A stretch of DNA of 64,000 nt from Thomasclavelia ramosa DSM 1402 (GTDB lineage Bacteria; Bacillota_I; Bacilli_A; Erysipelotrichales; Coprobacillaceae). The notes under the pieces are model-generated. The model had not been told where the DNA came from, made no database searches, and was given only the letters and a program-made list of their open reading frames with translations. The position numbers and the translations under genes are program-made. The stretch lies in contig NZ_CP036346.1 in NCBI RefSeq assembly GCF_014131695.1, positions 930,001-994,000 of the forward strand. The letters are read 5' to 3'. This document shows positions 57,731 to 64,000 of this stretch, one piece after another (position 1 is the stretch's first letter; each line of letters opens with the position of its first letter).

Positions 57731-58068
57731 AGTATTTTTTGTCGTGTTTTTTTAATGTTATAAGCTGATATACTAATAATGAGGTGAAAGAAATGGTATT
57801 AGAGTTAGAGAGTTTAAATATTAAAACAACTGAGCTTCAGATAGCTGTTGTAAGGCTCCCAGAGGTATTTCTAGAAAAATCAATATCACCAGCAAGCCCT
57901 ACCATTTTATTTGTCCGGAATAAGAGAAAATCAGTATAGCCGATTGGGTTGTTGTTGAAGTAAAAAGGAAGACTCATAATAAAAATATTGACATTTAGGC
58001 CCAATTCATTTGTGGTATACAAATTAGAAGAATCAGATAAATTTGAAAAAAAGATGTATAAACATTTT
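57731..58068 (+). pseudogene. Unknown gene, copy 1 (frameshifted and internally deleted)
   Basis: A promoter-like TATACT (57769-57774) and AGGTGAAAG precede ATG 57793; the product starts MVLELESLNIKTTELQIAVV but frameshifts after VVRL. The same sequence occurs again at 60436. Copy 1 lacks about 60 bases found in copy 2, lying there between two AATATTGA direct repeats of which one remains, so deletion by slippage or recombination is likely. The ancestral protein, about 160 residues, has a beta-rich core (YHFICPEYEK, ISIGDWVVVEVKRK, GVGRVDEI) slightly like the N-terminal barrel of PriA; no family is recognised. Confidence 0.65.
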
Positions 58069-58074
58069 TGGAAA

Positions 58075-58106
58075 AACAAGCAGTTGATATAACTGCTTGT
58101 TTTTTG
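58075..58106 (+). terminator. Terminator next to copy 1
   Basis: AACAAGCAGTT-GATAT-AACTGCTTGTT followed by TTTTTG. Confidence 0.8.
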
Positions 58107-58118
58107 TCTGCAATAAAA

Positions 58119-58827
58119 CCCCCAGCTAGGCTGGGGGTCTCAAAAAGCTTTAGCGGAGTGATAATGAAAAACCTCACGTGATATAATATAAATGCGGCTA
58201 CCAACTGCAAAAATAAGATATCACTGAGGAAATGACAAATGAATAAACAGTATTCAGATGACTTACATAGTTTATCACACACAAAATGGAGTTGCAAATA
58301 TCATATTGTATTTGCACCAAAATATAGAAGAAGAGCATTTTATGAAGCAAGAAGGGTAGAGGTAGGAGCAATACTAAGACAATTATGTGAATGGAAAGGC
58401 GTAAATATAATAGAAGCGGAAGTATGCATAGATCATGTACATATGTTAGTAGAAATACCGCCCAAATATAGTGTTTCAGGGTTTATGGGGTTTTTAAAGG
58501 GAAAGAGCAGTCAAATGATATATGAAAGATGGGCAAATACAAGATATAAGTACAGACATAGAGAGTTCTGGTGTCGAGGATATTATGTAGATACAGTAGG
58601 AAAGAATACGAAAAGAATAAAAAATTATATAGCGAATCAATTAAAAGAAGATCAGGAAAGTGAACAGCTGACACTGGATTTGGAAGACCCGTTTAAAAAA
58701 GGAAAAGGGAAAAACTAAATAAATACAGAGTGCATGCGGTAGCCGTAGGCATAAGGAATGTCTTGAGACATGCGCTCTGAGAGCAGGGCTATGCCCGCAA
58801 ATGTAAAACCACCGGCTAAGCCGGTGG
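58119..58827 (+). mobile_element. IS200-type insertion sequence
   Basis: The element has only a tnpA gene, no terminal inverted repeats, and imperfect-palindrome ends as in IS200: left hairpin CCCCCAGC-TAG-GCTGGGGG (58119-58137), right hairpin CCACCGGC-TAA-GCCGGTGG (58809-58827). A structured region follows tnpA before the right end. Exact ends may lie some bases outside the hairpins. Its transposase frame is intact, so it may be mobile. Confidence 0.88.
58239..58718 (+). CDS. tnpA: IS200/IS605-family Y1 transposase
   Basis: A 159-residue HUH single-strand transposase. YHIVFAPKYRRRAFY is the conserved first strand, the metal-binding HUH is in IDHVHMLVEIPP (H66, H68), and the catalytic tyrosine is in CRGYYVDTVG (Y115/Y116). 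It cuts and joins single-stranded hairpin ends by a 5'-phosphotyrosine link, acting as a dimer. The length is normal for the family. No TnpB/IscB nuclease is present in the element. Confidence 0.95.
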   Translation: MNKQYSDDLHSLSHTKWSCKYHIVFAPKYRRRAFYEARRVEVGAILRQLCEWKGVNIIEAEVCIDHVHMLVEIPPKYSVSGFMGFLKGKSSQMIYERWANTRYKYRHREFWCRGYYVDTVGKNTKRIKNYIANQLKEDQESEQLTLDLEDPFKKGKGKN

Positions 58828-58892
58828 ATATTTATTGCTTTGAATAGTGCTGAAACTTAGTATTTATACTATTTTAGAACTACTTATGGCAA

Positions 58893-59036
58893 TTATTTGA
58901 TGTTTTCGTTATCGTTATTTGTATCCTCTTTCGTTTCAGCTATTTTAGAAGTGTTTTCTTTGATAGCTTTAATTATTTGATCTGTTTTGATCCAAAAGAT
59001 TATTATAGGTATAATCCAAAATATAAATCCAATCAT
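58893..59036 (-). CDS. Small membrane protein, 47 aa
   Basis: ATG 59036 follows GAGGAGGGGTAAC, a strong ribosome site. The product MIGFIFWIIPIIIFWIKTDQ has one hydrophobic helix, followed by a charged tail of about 28 residues (KENTSKIAETKEDTNNDNEN). It is similar in shape to small one-helix proteins scattered in Bacillota genomes. Function unknown. It is divergent from the secreted-protein gene at 59197. A longer in-frame start at 59255 lies in the other gene's territory and is rejected. Confidence 0.6.
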   Translation of the reverse strand: MIGFIFWIIPIIIFWIKTDQIIKAIKENTSKIAETKEDTNNDNENIK

Positions 59037-59196
59037 CGTTACCCCTCCTCTTACATTTTTATAATACCATAATTTTATAAAAAATAAAAAAAGCGTTGAT
59101 AAAATAATGCTTTTTTTTGATATCATATAAATGAGGTAGGAGTTATAAATCAATTGCTTTTGCTGGCATAATCTTATATAAGGAGAGGTATATATT

Positions 59197-59754
59197 ATGA
59201 AAAAATCTATAAAGTTGTTTCTTTGTCTAACTTTAATATTTGTTTGTGCGTTCATGTTTCCTGTTGGAGTTAATGGTGCATCAGATTCTTCAAGTGAAGC
59301 TGTTTTATACGAGGCTGAATTCAGCCTGTCTAATCCAAATGAACAGACTAAAACGTTTAAAAATGGAGATAAAACAATTTGTTTAAAAATGGGTGAAGAT
59401 TTGTCTTTAAAAACAAGAGAAACAATTCCAATCGGCTCATTTAACAGGTACTTTACTTATGATGATGGTATAATTACAATGAAAGCAAGGTATACTGGTT
59501 CGGTAAATCCATACAATTCTTTCATAACTGAAGTAAGTGATGGTAGATATAATTCTTTGGCTGGGACAACATTTATACGTGACAGGTATAGTTGGGGAAG
59601 CCTTAGTTATGCTCCATCTAATGCTTATGGTAAATATGAGGTTGATTACACTTTACCGGTAATAGGAGGAACTAAGACACACACATTAATGGTAAGTATC
59701 AAACCAACTTTTTCTGGTGGTGTTGTCAAAGTTACATTGGGATCTAATATTTAA
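59197..59754 (+). CDS. Secreted protein of unknown function, 185 aa
   Basis: AGGAGAGGTATATATT precedes the ATG. Signal peptide SIKLFLCLTLIFVCAFMFPVG with cleavage near VNGAS. The mature part of about 155 residues is polar and beta-rich (AVLYEAEFSLSNPNEQTKTF, RYFTYDDGIITMKARYTG, KPTFSGGVVKVTLGSN) and might be a DUF5626-type domain; I am not sure of that name. No anchor, so released or wall-associated. Codon use is like its neighbours. Confidence 0.65.
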   Translation: MKKSIKLFLCLTLIFVCAFMFPVGVNGASDSSSEAVLYEAEFSLSNPNEQTKTFKNGDKTICLKMGEDLSLKTRETIPIGSFNRYFTYDDGIITMKARYTGSVNPYNSFITEVSDGRYNSLAGTTFIRDRYSWGSLSYAPSNAYGKYEVDYTLPVIGGTKTHTLMVSIKPTFSGGVVKVTLGSNI

Positions 59755-60210
59755 AATTGTAGTTTATAAATTACATACACTATACTAGCACATAGCAATC
59801 TGATTTTAACTTAATAAAAAGGCTTTAAGTGTTTTGAATCATTAAGTTTCATTTAAAATTAAATTGATATGGATAAGGATTGAGGCCTATAGTCTAAAGG
59901 TGTTAATCCTTTTCTTTTTAAATTTTTTTCTTTCGTAGTTGTGATAACGAATATATTATCTTATAGCTGCTTATAAATCATATGATTTATTTAGAGCTAA
60001 AAATGTAAATAATCATTTAAAAGAACAATTGTACTGAGAAAGTCTGCGTTATGAACAGGTACAGTGTTTAACCGGACTAATTACAGAAGTAAAGAATAGA
60101 TGCAATAAAATTTGAAAAAATATTGAAATATTATTCAAAAAAAATGTAGAATAGAATTGTACTGTAGGAAGGCGTGGGTAATGCTCTAATCCAAATATTC
60201 CATCTGTGGG
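59755..60210. other. Decayed stretch with a hairpin and coil fragments
   Basis: AAGGATT/AATCCTT at 59875-59911 with a T-rich tail may be the terminator of the secreted-protein gene. Around 59965-60115 a frame reads AAYKSYDLFRAKNVNNHLKE then ESLRYEQVQCLTGLITEVKN with stops between, a coiled-coil-like remnant that recalls the linker of AgrC/CitB-type histidine kinases but is too short to assign. Confidence 0.4.
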
Positions 60211-60245
60211 GAGTGATGAACTATATGTTCGTTACTCTTTTTTTG
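60211..60245 (+). terminator. Orphan strong terminator
   Basis: GAGTGATGAAC pairs over 11 positions (two G-U) with GTTCGTTACTC around TATAT, followed by seven T. No gene is present just upstream, so it may end a small RNA starting in 60100-60200 or be left from a lost gene. Confidence 0.75.
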
Positions 60246-60435
60246 TAATGATTTAATTTGAAATTGTTGTATTGTGTCGCTCCGCGCGGATTATATGTAT
60301 TTAGCGTGTATCAGATGTTTATCATTCAATTTTAAATTTGATTGATTTTATTTAAAGGCTTATTTCTATATTTTTTGTTCTGTGAACTGTATAATATATA
60401 TTTATCTTACTTTGAGTTAAAAAATATATGGATAT

Positions 60436-60985
60436 AGTATTTTTTTGTTGTGTTTTTTGATTTTATAAGCTGATATACTAATAATAAGGTGAAAGAAATG
60501 GTATTAGAATTAATATTGAAACAACTGAGCTTCAGATAGCTGTTGTAAGGCTCGCTAGAGGTGTTTCTAGAAAAATCAATATCAACAGCAAGCCTTATCA
60601 TTTTATTTGTCCGGAATACGAGAAAATCAGTATAGGTGATTGGGTTGTTGTTGAAGTAAAAAGGAAGACTCATAATAAAAATATTGAGCATGATTTCGGG
60701 GTAGGCCGTGTTGATGAGATCATGACATGGACGGATAAAGAAATATTGACATTCAGGCCCAATTCATTTGTGGTATGCAAATTAGAAGAATCAGATAAAT
60801 TTGAAAAAAGATGTATAAACATTAACAATAAGAAAAAATCTTTGTGGGCTAGGTATAATGCTGTTGATTGTAAGATAAATCCAGATAAAAAGGTAGAAGG
60901 GGTTCCTATGAATATATTTGATAACTTGCTTGATAATACTGGAAAACTTCATTTTACAAGCTTAATAAATACTCCCATAAAATGA
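60436..60985 (+). pseudogene. Unknown gene, copy 2 (N-terminal lesion)
   Basis: A second copy of the gene at 57731. The leader and ATG 60498 are kept, but about 10 bases are missing just inside the start, which shifts the frame. From 60512 the true frame is open to TGA 60985 (NIETTELQIAVVRLARGVSR, YHFICPEYEKISIGDWVVVE, VGRVDEIMTWTDKEI, LWARYNAVDCKINPDKKVEG). The frame is intact after the lesion, so a truncated product from ATG 60722 is conceivable. Together the two copies allow the original of about 160 residues to be rebuilt. Family unknown. Confidence 0.65.
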
Positions 60986-61047
60986 CTTCAGAAAAAAAGA
61001 AGATAAAGAAAAAACGCCAGCTTGAATAATATTCTGGTAGTATAATA

Positions 61048-61082
61048 AATCAGTTTAATGTATTATTAAAGCTGATTTTTTT
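61048..61082 (+). terminator. Terminator before the integrase remnant
   Basis: AATCAG-TTTAA ... TTAAA-G-CTGATT followed by TTTTTT. Confidence 0.65.
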
Positions 61083-61098
61083 ATGGGAGGAATGTATT

Positions 61099-62191
61099 AT
61101 GACTTTAAATGAATTATTTGACATATATATCGAAGATGTCGATATGATCAATCAGGTTACGACTACAGATTCTATTAAATATCGTTATAAATCTCATTTG
61201 AAACCTGTATTTGGAAATATAGAATTAGAAGCTATTGATCCAAAGTCCATTAAGAAGTTTCAAAAGGATATGGTTGAAGGTGTCTATGGAAGTAGAAGTG
61301 GTGATGTATTTTCGGTGTCATATATTAATTTAATTGTAGAACTGCTTAAACGATTGATTAAATATAGTGTTTTAATGAATTGCTTTACACCGACAGTTGA
61401 GCAGTCATGAGGATAAAACGTAGCCATACTCTTGTTGACAAGGAAAAACATAAAAAATGTTAAATTATATGGAGTATCGGAGATTTCAACAGGTTTATAA
61501 GTCATGTTGATGAAGAAAAAATTCTATGTACTGTTTAATGTTTTTTTCTATACTGGACTGCGCAAAGGCGAAGCACTGTCTCTGATGTGGAAAGATGTAG
61601 AACTGATAGAATAGACAATAACAATTAATTCTACTGCCTGTCGCGTAAGAGGTAGAGGTCAGGTTGTTAAAGAACCAAAATCTTTCAGTTCACATCGTAT
61701 TATTTATATTAATGACAGCCTGAATGAAATACTGCTTAATTATTACCTTAATAAGAAGACTGAATATAGTTGTAACATTAATCATCATTTTGTCTTTGGT
61801 GATACAAAAATGCTGTCGTATTCTACTCTTGATCGTTTTTTTTATTAAATATAAAGAGTTATCCAATGTTTCTAATATGAATCTGCACGGTTTTAGACAC
61901 TCTCATGCTACCATGATGTTGGAAATAACCAATGATGTCTACAACGTTTCAAAACGTCTTGGGCATGAAAATATAGAAATTACGGATACGTATTTACATG
62001 TGAATAATAAAATTCAGAGAGAAATGGCTCAAAAAATTGAAGATGTTATTAAAAGTGAAGAAAAAAATAAAATTGAGGACTATTTATATGATCTAAAGGT
62101 GAGTTTAAAAATGCAGATGACTAAAGGCAGTTACAGTAAAAAAGATATTAGAAAATTGAAAAAAATATATGATTATATTGCAGAACTGTAA
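61099..62191 (+). pseudogene. Tyrosine-recombinase integrase, broken
   Basis: GGGAGGAATGTATT precedes ATG 61099. The core-binding domain is intact to about 61410 (MTLNELFDIYIEDVDMINQV, LKPVFGNIELEAIDP). Then frameshifts and stops occur at several places, while the catalytic pieces remain in separate frames: Arg in FYTGLRKGEALSLMW (about 61550), HGFRHSHATMML (61883), LGHENIEITDTYLHVNN with the His and Tyr (to about 62000). The C-terminal frame ends 62191. All five catalytic residues existed, but no single frame carries them. It marks an integrated element that can no longer excise itself. Confidence 0.88.
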
Positions 62192-62264
62192 ATTATGTAT
62201 AATTTCTAATATTATGTGGGAAACTATTTAAAATTCAAAGAGATGTAATATTAAAAGTTAAATT

Positions 62265-62435
62265 TTGGAAGGAGAAGCTAGAAAGCAATTTAGAAAGTGG
62301 GATAATGTGAAGTATATTGCAGAAAGTACGACTAAAAGAATGATATCCAAAGATTCATATAGAAATAAAAATTGGGGAATGGAAATAAATACAAATAATA
62401 GATTAAATCCCAAAGATGGTATAGGTATTAGATAA
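62265..62435 (+). pseudogene. Short ORF remnant, 56 codons
   Basis: Opened by TTG 62265 right after a stop; reads EGEARKQFRKWDNVKYIAES, then TTKRMISKDSYRNKNWGMEI and NRLNPKDGIGIR. The pattern looks like the middle of a larger protein and has no start with a ribosome site. Not recognised; probably a decayed accessory gene. Confidence 0.35.
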
Positions 62436-62736
62436 TTCTTTAAACAGATTGATGATTACAGATAATAGATCTAGTGAAATGGTAAGTACTGTAGAATTCT
62501 TGATTGTGATAATTATATTTTTTCAATTGCTGCAGTAGAATTGTTTTGAATATTGATTTCGCAATATTTAAATTAAACAGGGAACTGATTGCTATGGGAG
62601 AAATGAAGGAAATGGGATCAAAATGAAATAGAATAAAATTACATATCTCAATTACTTTGCAAGGATATTATGGAAAGAATTGACGGTAATAAAATATATG
62701 ATAAAAAATGGTATAAACAGTAAAAAATAGATATAC
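62436..62736. other. Non-coding decayed stretch
   Basis: AT-rich, no ORF above 40 codons with a ribosome site. It leads into the antitoxin promoter. Confidence 0.5.
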
Positions 62737-62765
62737 TTGATATTGAATAGATTAAATGTTATAAT
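62737..62765 (+). promoter_or_regulatory. Promoter of the antitoxin RNA
   Basis: TTGATA, 17-base spacer, perfect TATAAT. It points to the right and would start RNA at about 62772. Confidence 0.75.
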
Positions 62766-62773
62766 CTATCTGT

Positions 62774-62795
62774 AAATCGGGCATTGTTATATCAC
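62774..62795 (+). repeat. Antisense direct repeat, antitoxin copy
   Basis: AAATCGG-G-CATT-G-TTATA-T-CAC; differs from the 62942 copy at three places, each a transition. Confidence 0.9.
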
Positions 62796-62805
62796 AATGC
62801 AAACA

Positions 62806-62835
62806 AAAAGGTAAGGAATGCACTCCTTACCTTTT
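62806..62835. terminator. Shared bidirectional terminator of the toxin-antitoxin locus
   Basis: AAAAGGTAAGGA-ATGCAC-TCCTTACCTTTT, 12 perfect pairs. On minus it continues TTTTTGTTT, on plus it continues CTGGTTTTT. The two RNAs would carry complementary hexanucleotide loops. Confidence 0.88.
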
Positions 62836-62892
62836 CTGGTTTTTACAGTGAACTTAACACTAGGCTAGTTATCGTTATAAATATTTGTCTAA

Positions 62893-62952
62893 CTATTTGC
62901 ATATGTAATAAACTATTACACCTGCCATGACAGAAATAATCAAATCGGACAT
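62893..62952 (-). CDS. Predicted hydrophobic type I toxin peptide (19 aa; truncated from 25)
   Basis: ATG 62952 follows GGAGGTGGTATAATA. The peptide is MSDLIISVMAGVIVYYICK then TAG. One Asp near the start, a single membrane helix and a Lys end are the usual make-up of membrane toxins of type I systems such as Fst and related short peptides. After the TAG the frame continues LDKYL and TAA at 62875; a Trp codon in place of TAG would give ICKWLDKYL, the usual charged tail. The start lies in a leader where CCTCC (62978-62982) can hide the GGAGG (62963-62967). A promoter (62998-63026) and the shared terminator complete a transcript of about 190 nt. Confidence 0.65.
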   Translation of the reverse strand: MSDLIISVMAGVIVYYICK

Positions 62953-62963
62953 TATTATACCAC
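62942..62963 (+). repeat. Antisense direct repeat, toxin copy
   Basis: AAATCGG-A-CATT-A-TTATA-C-CAC; its complement is the toxin mRNA from the last base of the Shine-Dalgarno through codon 4. Confidence 0.9.
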
Positions 62964-62997
62964 CTCCTCTCCAAACAGGAGGGACGATAACAAACGT

Positions 62998-63026
62998 ATT
63001 ATATCAAATAAAATTTTGTCTAACAA
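62998..63026 (-). promoter_or_regulatory. Promoter of the toxin mRNA
   Basis: On the minus strand TTGTTA, 17-base spacer, perfect TATAAT; start of RNA near 62991, leader of about 40 bases. Confidence 0.7.
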
Positions 63027-63206
63027 TTTATTATTGAGAAATATTTTGATTAAAAATAGAGTTGTACTCTATAAACTGATATATGAGTATTTAAAAAATG
63101 TTTAAATTATCAAGCAGTGGTATAATTAATATCGTTATTTTTTCAATTTTTTATTTATTTTTATGTTTTCAGGTGATATACTTAAACAGTCGAAACAACT
63201 AAATAA
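63027..63206. other. AT-rich non-coding gap
   Basis: No gene or strong structure is seen here between the toxin promoter and the hairpin at 63207. Confidence 0.5.
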
Positions 63207-63240
63207 AAAATCCTGTTTCACTACCAATGAAACAGGATTG
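63207..63240 (-). terminator. Terminator on the minus strand, downstream of tRNA-His
   Basis: AATCCTGTTTCA pairs over 12 positions with TGAAACAGGATT around CTACCAA; on the minus strand it is followed by TTTTTTATTT. It may end the tRNA-His transcript (210 bases away) or an unseen RNA. Confidence 0.7.
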
Positions 63241-63451
63241 AGCATAGTCATTTAGCACTTAACTATGACACATATGATAATAAATCATATAATATATAAA
63301 TATGGTTTGTTTATATAGAAATTTACCATATTGGAAAGATAAAATCTAGTAGTTATATGCTTAAATGACTGTGAAATCAAGTATAAAGTATATAACTTTA
63401 TTTTGTATGATTTATCTTCTTATTTTATTTTTTTAGATTATTTAATAAAAA

Positions 63452-63528
63452 TGGGGCGGTCGATGGGAATCGAACCCACGAATGCCAGAGCCACAATCTG
63501 GTGTGTTAACCACTTCACCACGACCGCC
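63452..63528 (-). tRNA. tRNA-His (anticodon GTG)
   Basis: On the minus strand: extra G at -1, acceptor GCGGTCG/CGACCGC, anticodon arm CCAGA-TTGTGGC-TCTGG (anticodon GTG), T arm CGTGGGTTCGAATCCCA, C73 pairing with G-1, and encoded CCA. The G-1:C73 pair is the identity mark of tRNA-His. Confidence 0.95.
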
Positions 63529-63625
63529 ATATTTACTTTGTTAAGAGGTTATTAACTCTCAACGCAAGAATGATTATATATAAAAATTTGATAAATGTAA
63601 AGAGAAAATGTAAAAAAAAATAAAA

Positions 63626-63653
63626 AAACTCAAAGTTTAAATTCTTTGAGTTT
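63626..63653 (-). terminator. Terminator after the last gene
   Basis: On the minus strand AAACTCAAAG-loop-CTTTGAGTTT is followed by a T run. Confidence 0.75.
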
Positions 63654-63998
63654 TTATTCTAATAATTCTGAGATATCTGTTTCAAAGTTATTGGAATTTT
63701 CACGACTGAAATATGTTGTATAACTCTCGCTTTTTTCATCATTATCAATAATTGTCATAACAAATTCACACTCATAGCACAATTCCATGATTGTTTGCAT
63801 CCCTTGATAAGTTATACTATAAGTCTGATAATTATCATTTTCAGTATTAATTTCTAATTTAGCACGACTTGGATAAATATCCCAGTCGATTAGATTTCCA
63901 TCAACTCCCCAATCTATTAGAATAAAAGAAATAGGATCAATAATTGAATCGTCAAATTTGTCACTTGCCTTAATGGTAATATATAATTTACTAAACAT
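63654..63998 (-). CDS. Hypothetical protein, 114 aa (start close to the window edge)
   Basis: Not recognised. A small acidic protein: FSKLYITIKASDKFDDSIID, two aromatic-rich strands (FILIDWGVDGNLIDWDIYPS) and an acidic C-terminus FETDISELLE. No signal peptide or membrane helix. ATG 63998 is two bases from the window end, so its ribosome site cannot be checked and the real start may lie outside. A terminator follows directly, upstream of tRNA-His. Confidence 0.5.
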   Translation of the reverse strand: MFSKLYITIKASDKFDDSIIDPISFILIDWGVDGNLIDWDIYPSRAKLEINTENDNYQTYSITYQGMQTIMELCYECEFVMTIIDNDEKSESYTTYFSRENSNNFETDISELLE

Positions 63999-64000
63999 AA

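Larger units (their letters stand above)
62772..62838 (+). ncRNA. Predicted type I antitoxin RNA (about 67 nt)
   Basis: The RNA runs from the strong promoter to the bidirectional terminator at 62806-62835. It holds a stem GCATTGT/ACAATGC with loop TATATC. Bases 62774-62795 repeat, in direct orientation, 62942-62963, so the RNA can pair with the toxin mRNA over its spacer, start codon and first codons. It has no ORF or ribosome site. Size and convergent layout are those of RNAII in the Enterococcus par (Fst) locus. Expression is inferred, not shown. Confidence 0.7.

Noticed and set aside
58893-59255. 120-codon version of the small membrane protein
   Set aside because: The strong GAGGAGGGG lies directly before ATG 59036, and the longer form would overlap the leader of the divergent gene.
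63452-63528. Attachment-site duplication of the tRNA-His 3' end
   Set aside because: I looked for a second copy of the T arm and acceptor sequence in the accessory region and did not see one.

Overview
The window is AT-rich DNA, with long T and A runs, strong GGAGG ribosome binding sites, CcpA-type cre sites, a LicT-type antiterminator, AddAB and CCA-encoding tRNA genes. This fits a low-GC Bacillota. The small genome style, the many Cof-type phosphatases and the beta-glucoside/PTS load suggest a gut Erysipelotrichia-like bacterium; that placement is inference, not proof.

1-6.3 kb: the C-terminal half of a LevR-type PTS regulator, an esterase, an ABM monooxygenase, a class I fructose-bisphosphate aldolase, then a divergent LysR/ABC-exporter pair in which both genes are broken. 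6.4-11.8 kb: tRNA-Arg, cutC, and a magnesium unit made of promoter, M-box riboswitch, terminator, two very short acidic leader ORFs with an attenuator-like hairpin switch, and mgtA, followed by an AI-2E family permease. 11.9-24.7 kb: housekeeping genes (hydrolases, an isochorismatase-GNAT fusion, PgsA-like CDP-alcohol transferase, TraB/GumN lipoprotein, gpmI, pfkA, Cof phosphatases, hisC-like aminotransferase, yaaA, NdpA family). 24.7-32.7 kb, minus strand: addA, addB, an MBL hydrolase and a TetR regulator. 32.8-39.3 kb: a TetR-controlled flavin oxidoreductase, Cof phosphatase, cold-shock protein, MIF-like protein, hydrolase, WYL regulator and a small membrane protein.

39.4-56.0 kb is a beta-glucan/beta-glucoside utilisation region: a surface esterase, RpiR regulator, cre site overlapping a promoter, LicT RNA antiterminator target, licT, bglP-type EIIBCA, a PHP phosphoesterase, a tyrosine phosphatase, an MgtC-like protein, a cellobiose-type EIIC, a GH1 6-phospho-beta-glucosidase, a second RpiR regulator, a broken LysR/aldo-keto reductase pair, and a secreted cell-wall GH16 beta-glucanase behind a perfect cre site. 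The logic is: GH16 cuts beta-glucan outside, PTS permeases import and phosphorylate the products, GH1 hydrolyses them, CcpA and LicT/RpiR control expression.

56.0-63.5 kb is an accessory, decaying region: GGDEF remnant, lipoprotein, two differently damaged copies of one unknown gene, an IS200-type element, small secreted/membrane proteins and a shattered tyrosine integrase near tRNA-His. Inside it lies the most interesting object: a compact convergent type I toxin-antitoxin locus (about 62.74-63.03 kb). A 19-residue hydrophobic peptide ORF is opposed by a predicted ~67-nt RNA that could pair over 22 contiguous positions with the toxin start region, every mismatch being a G-U wobble; the toxin ORF seems truncated by an amber codon. 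The window ends in a hypothetical protein.
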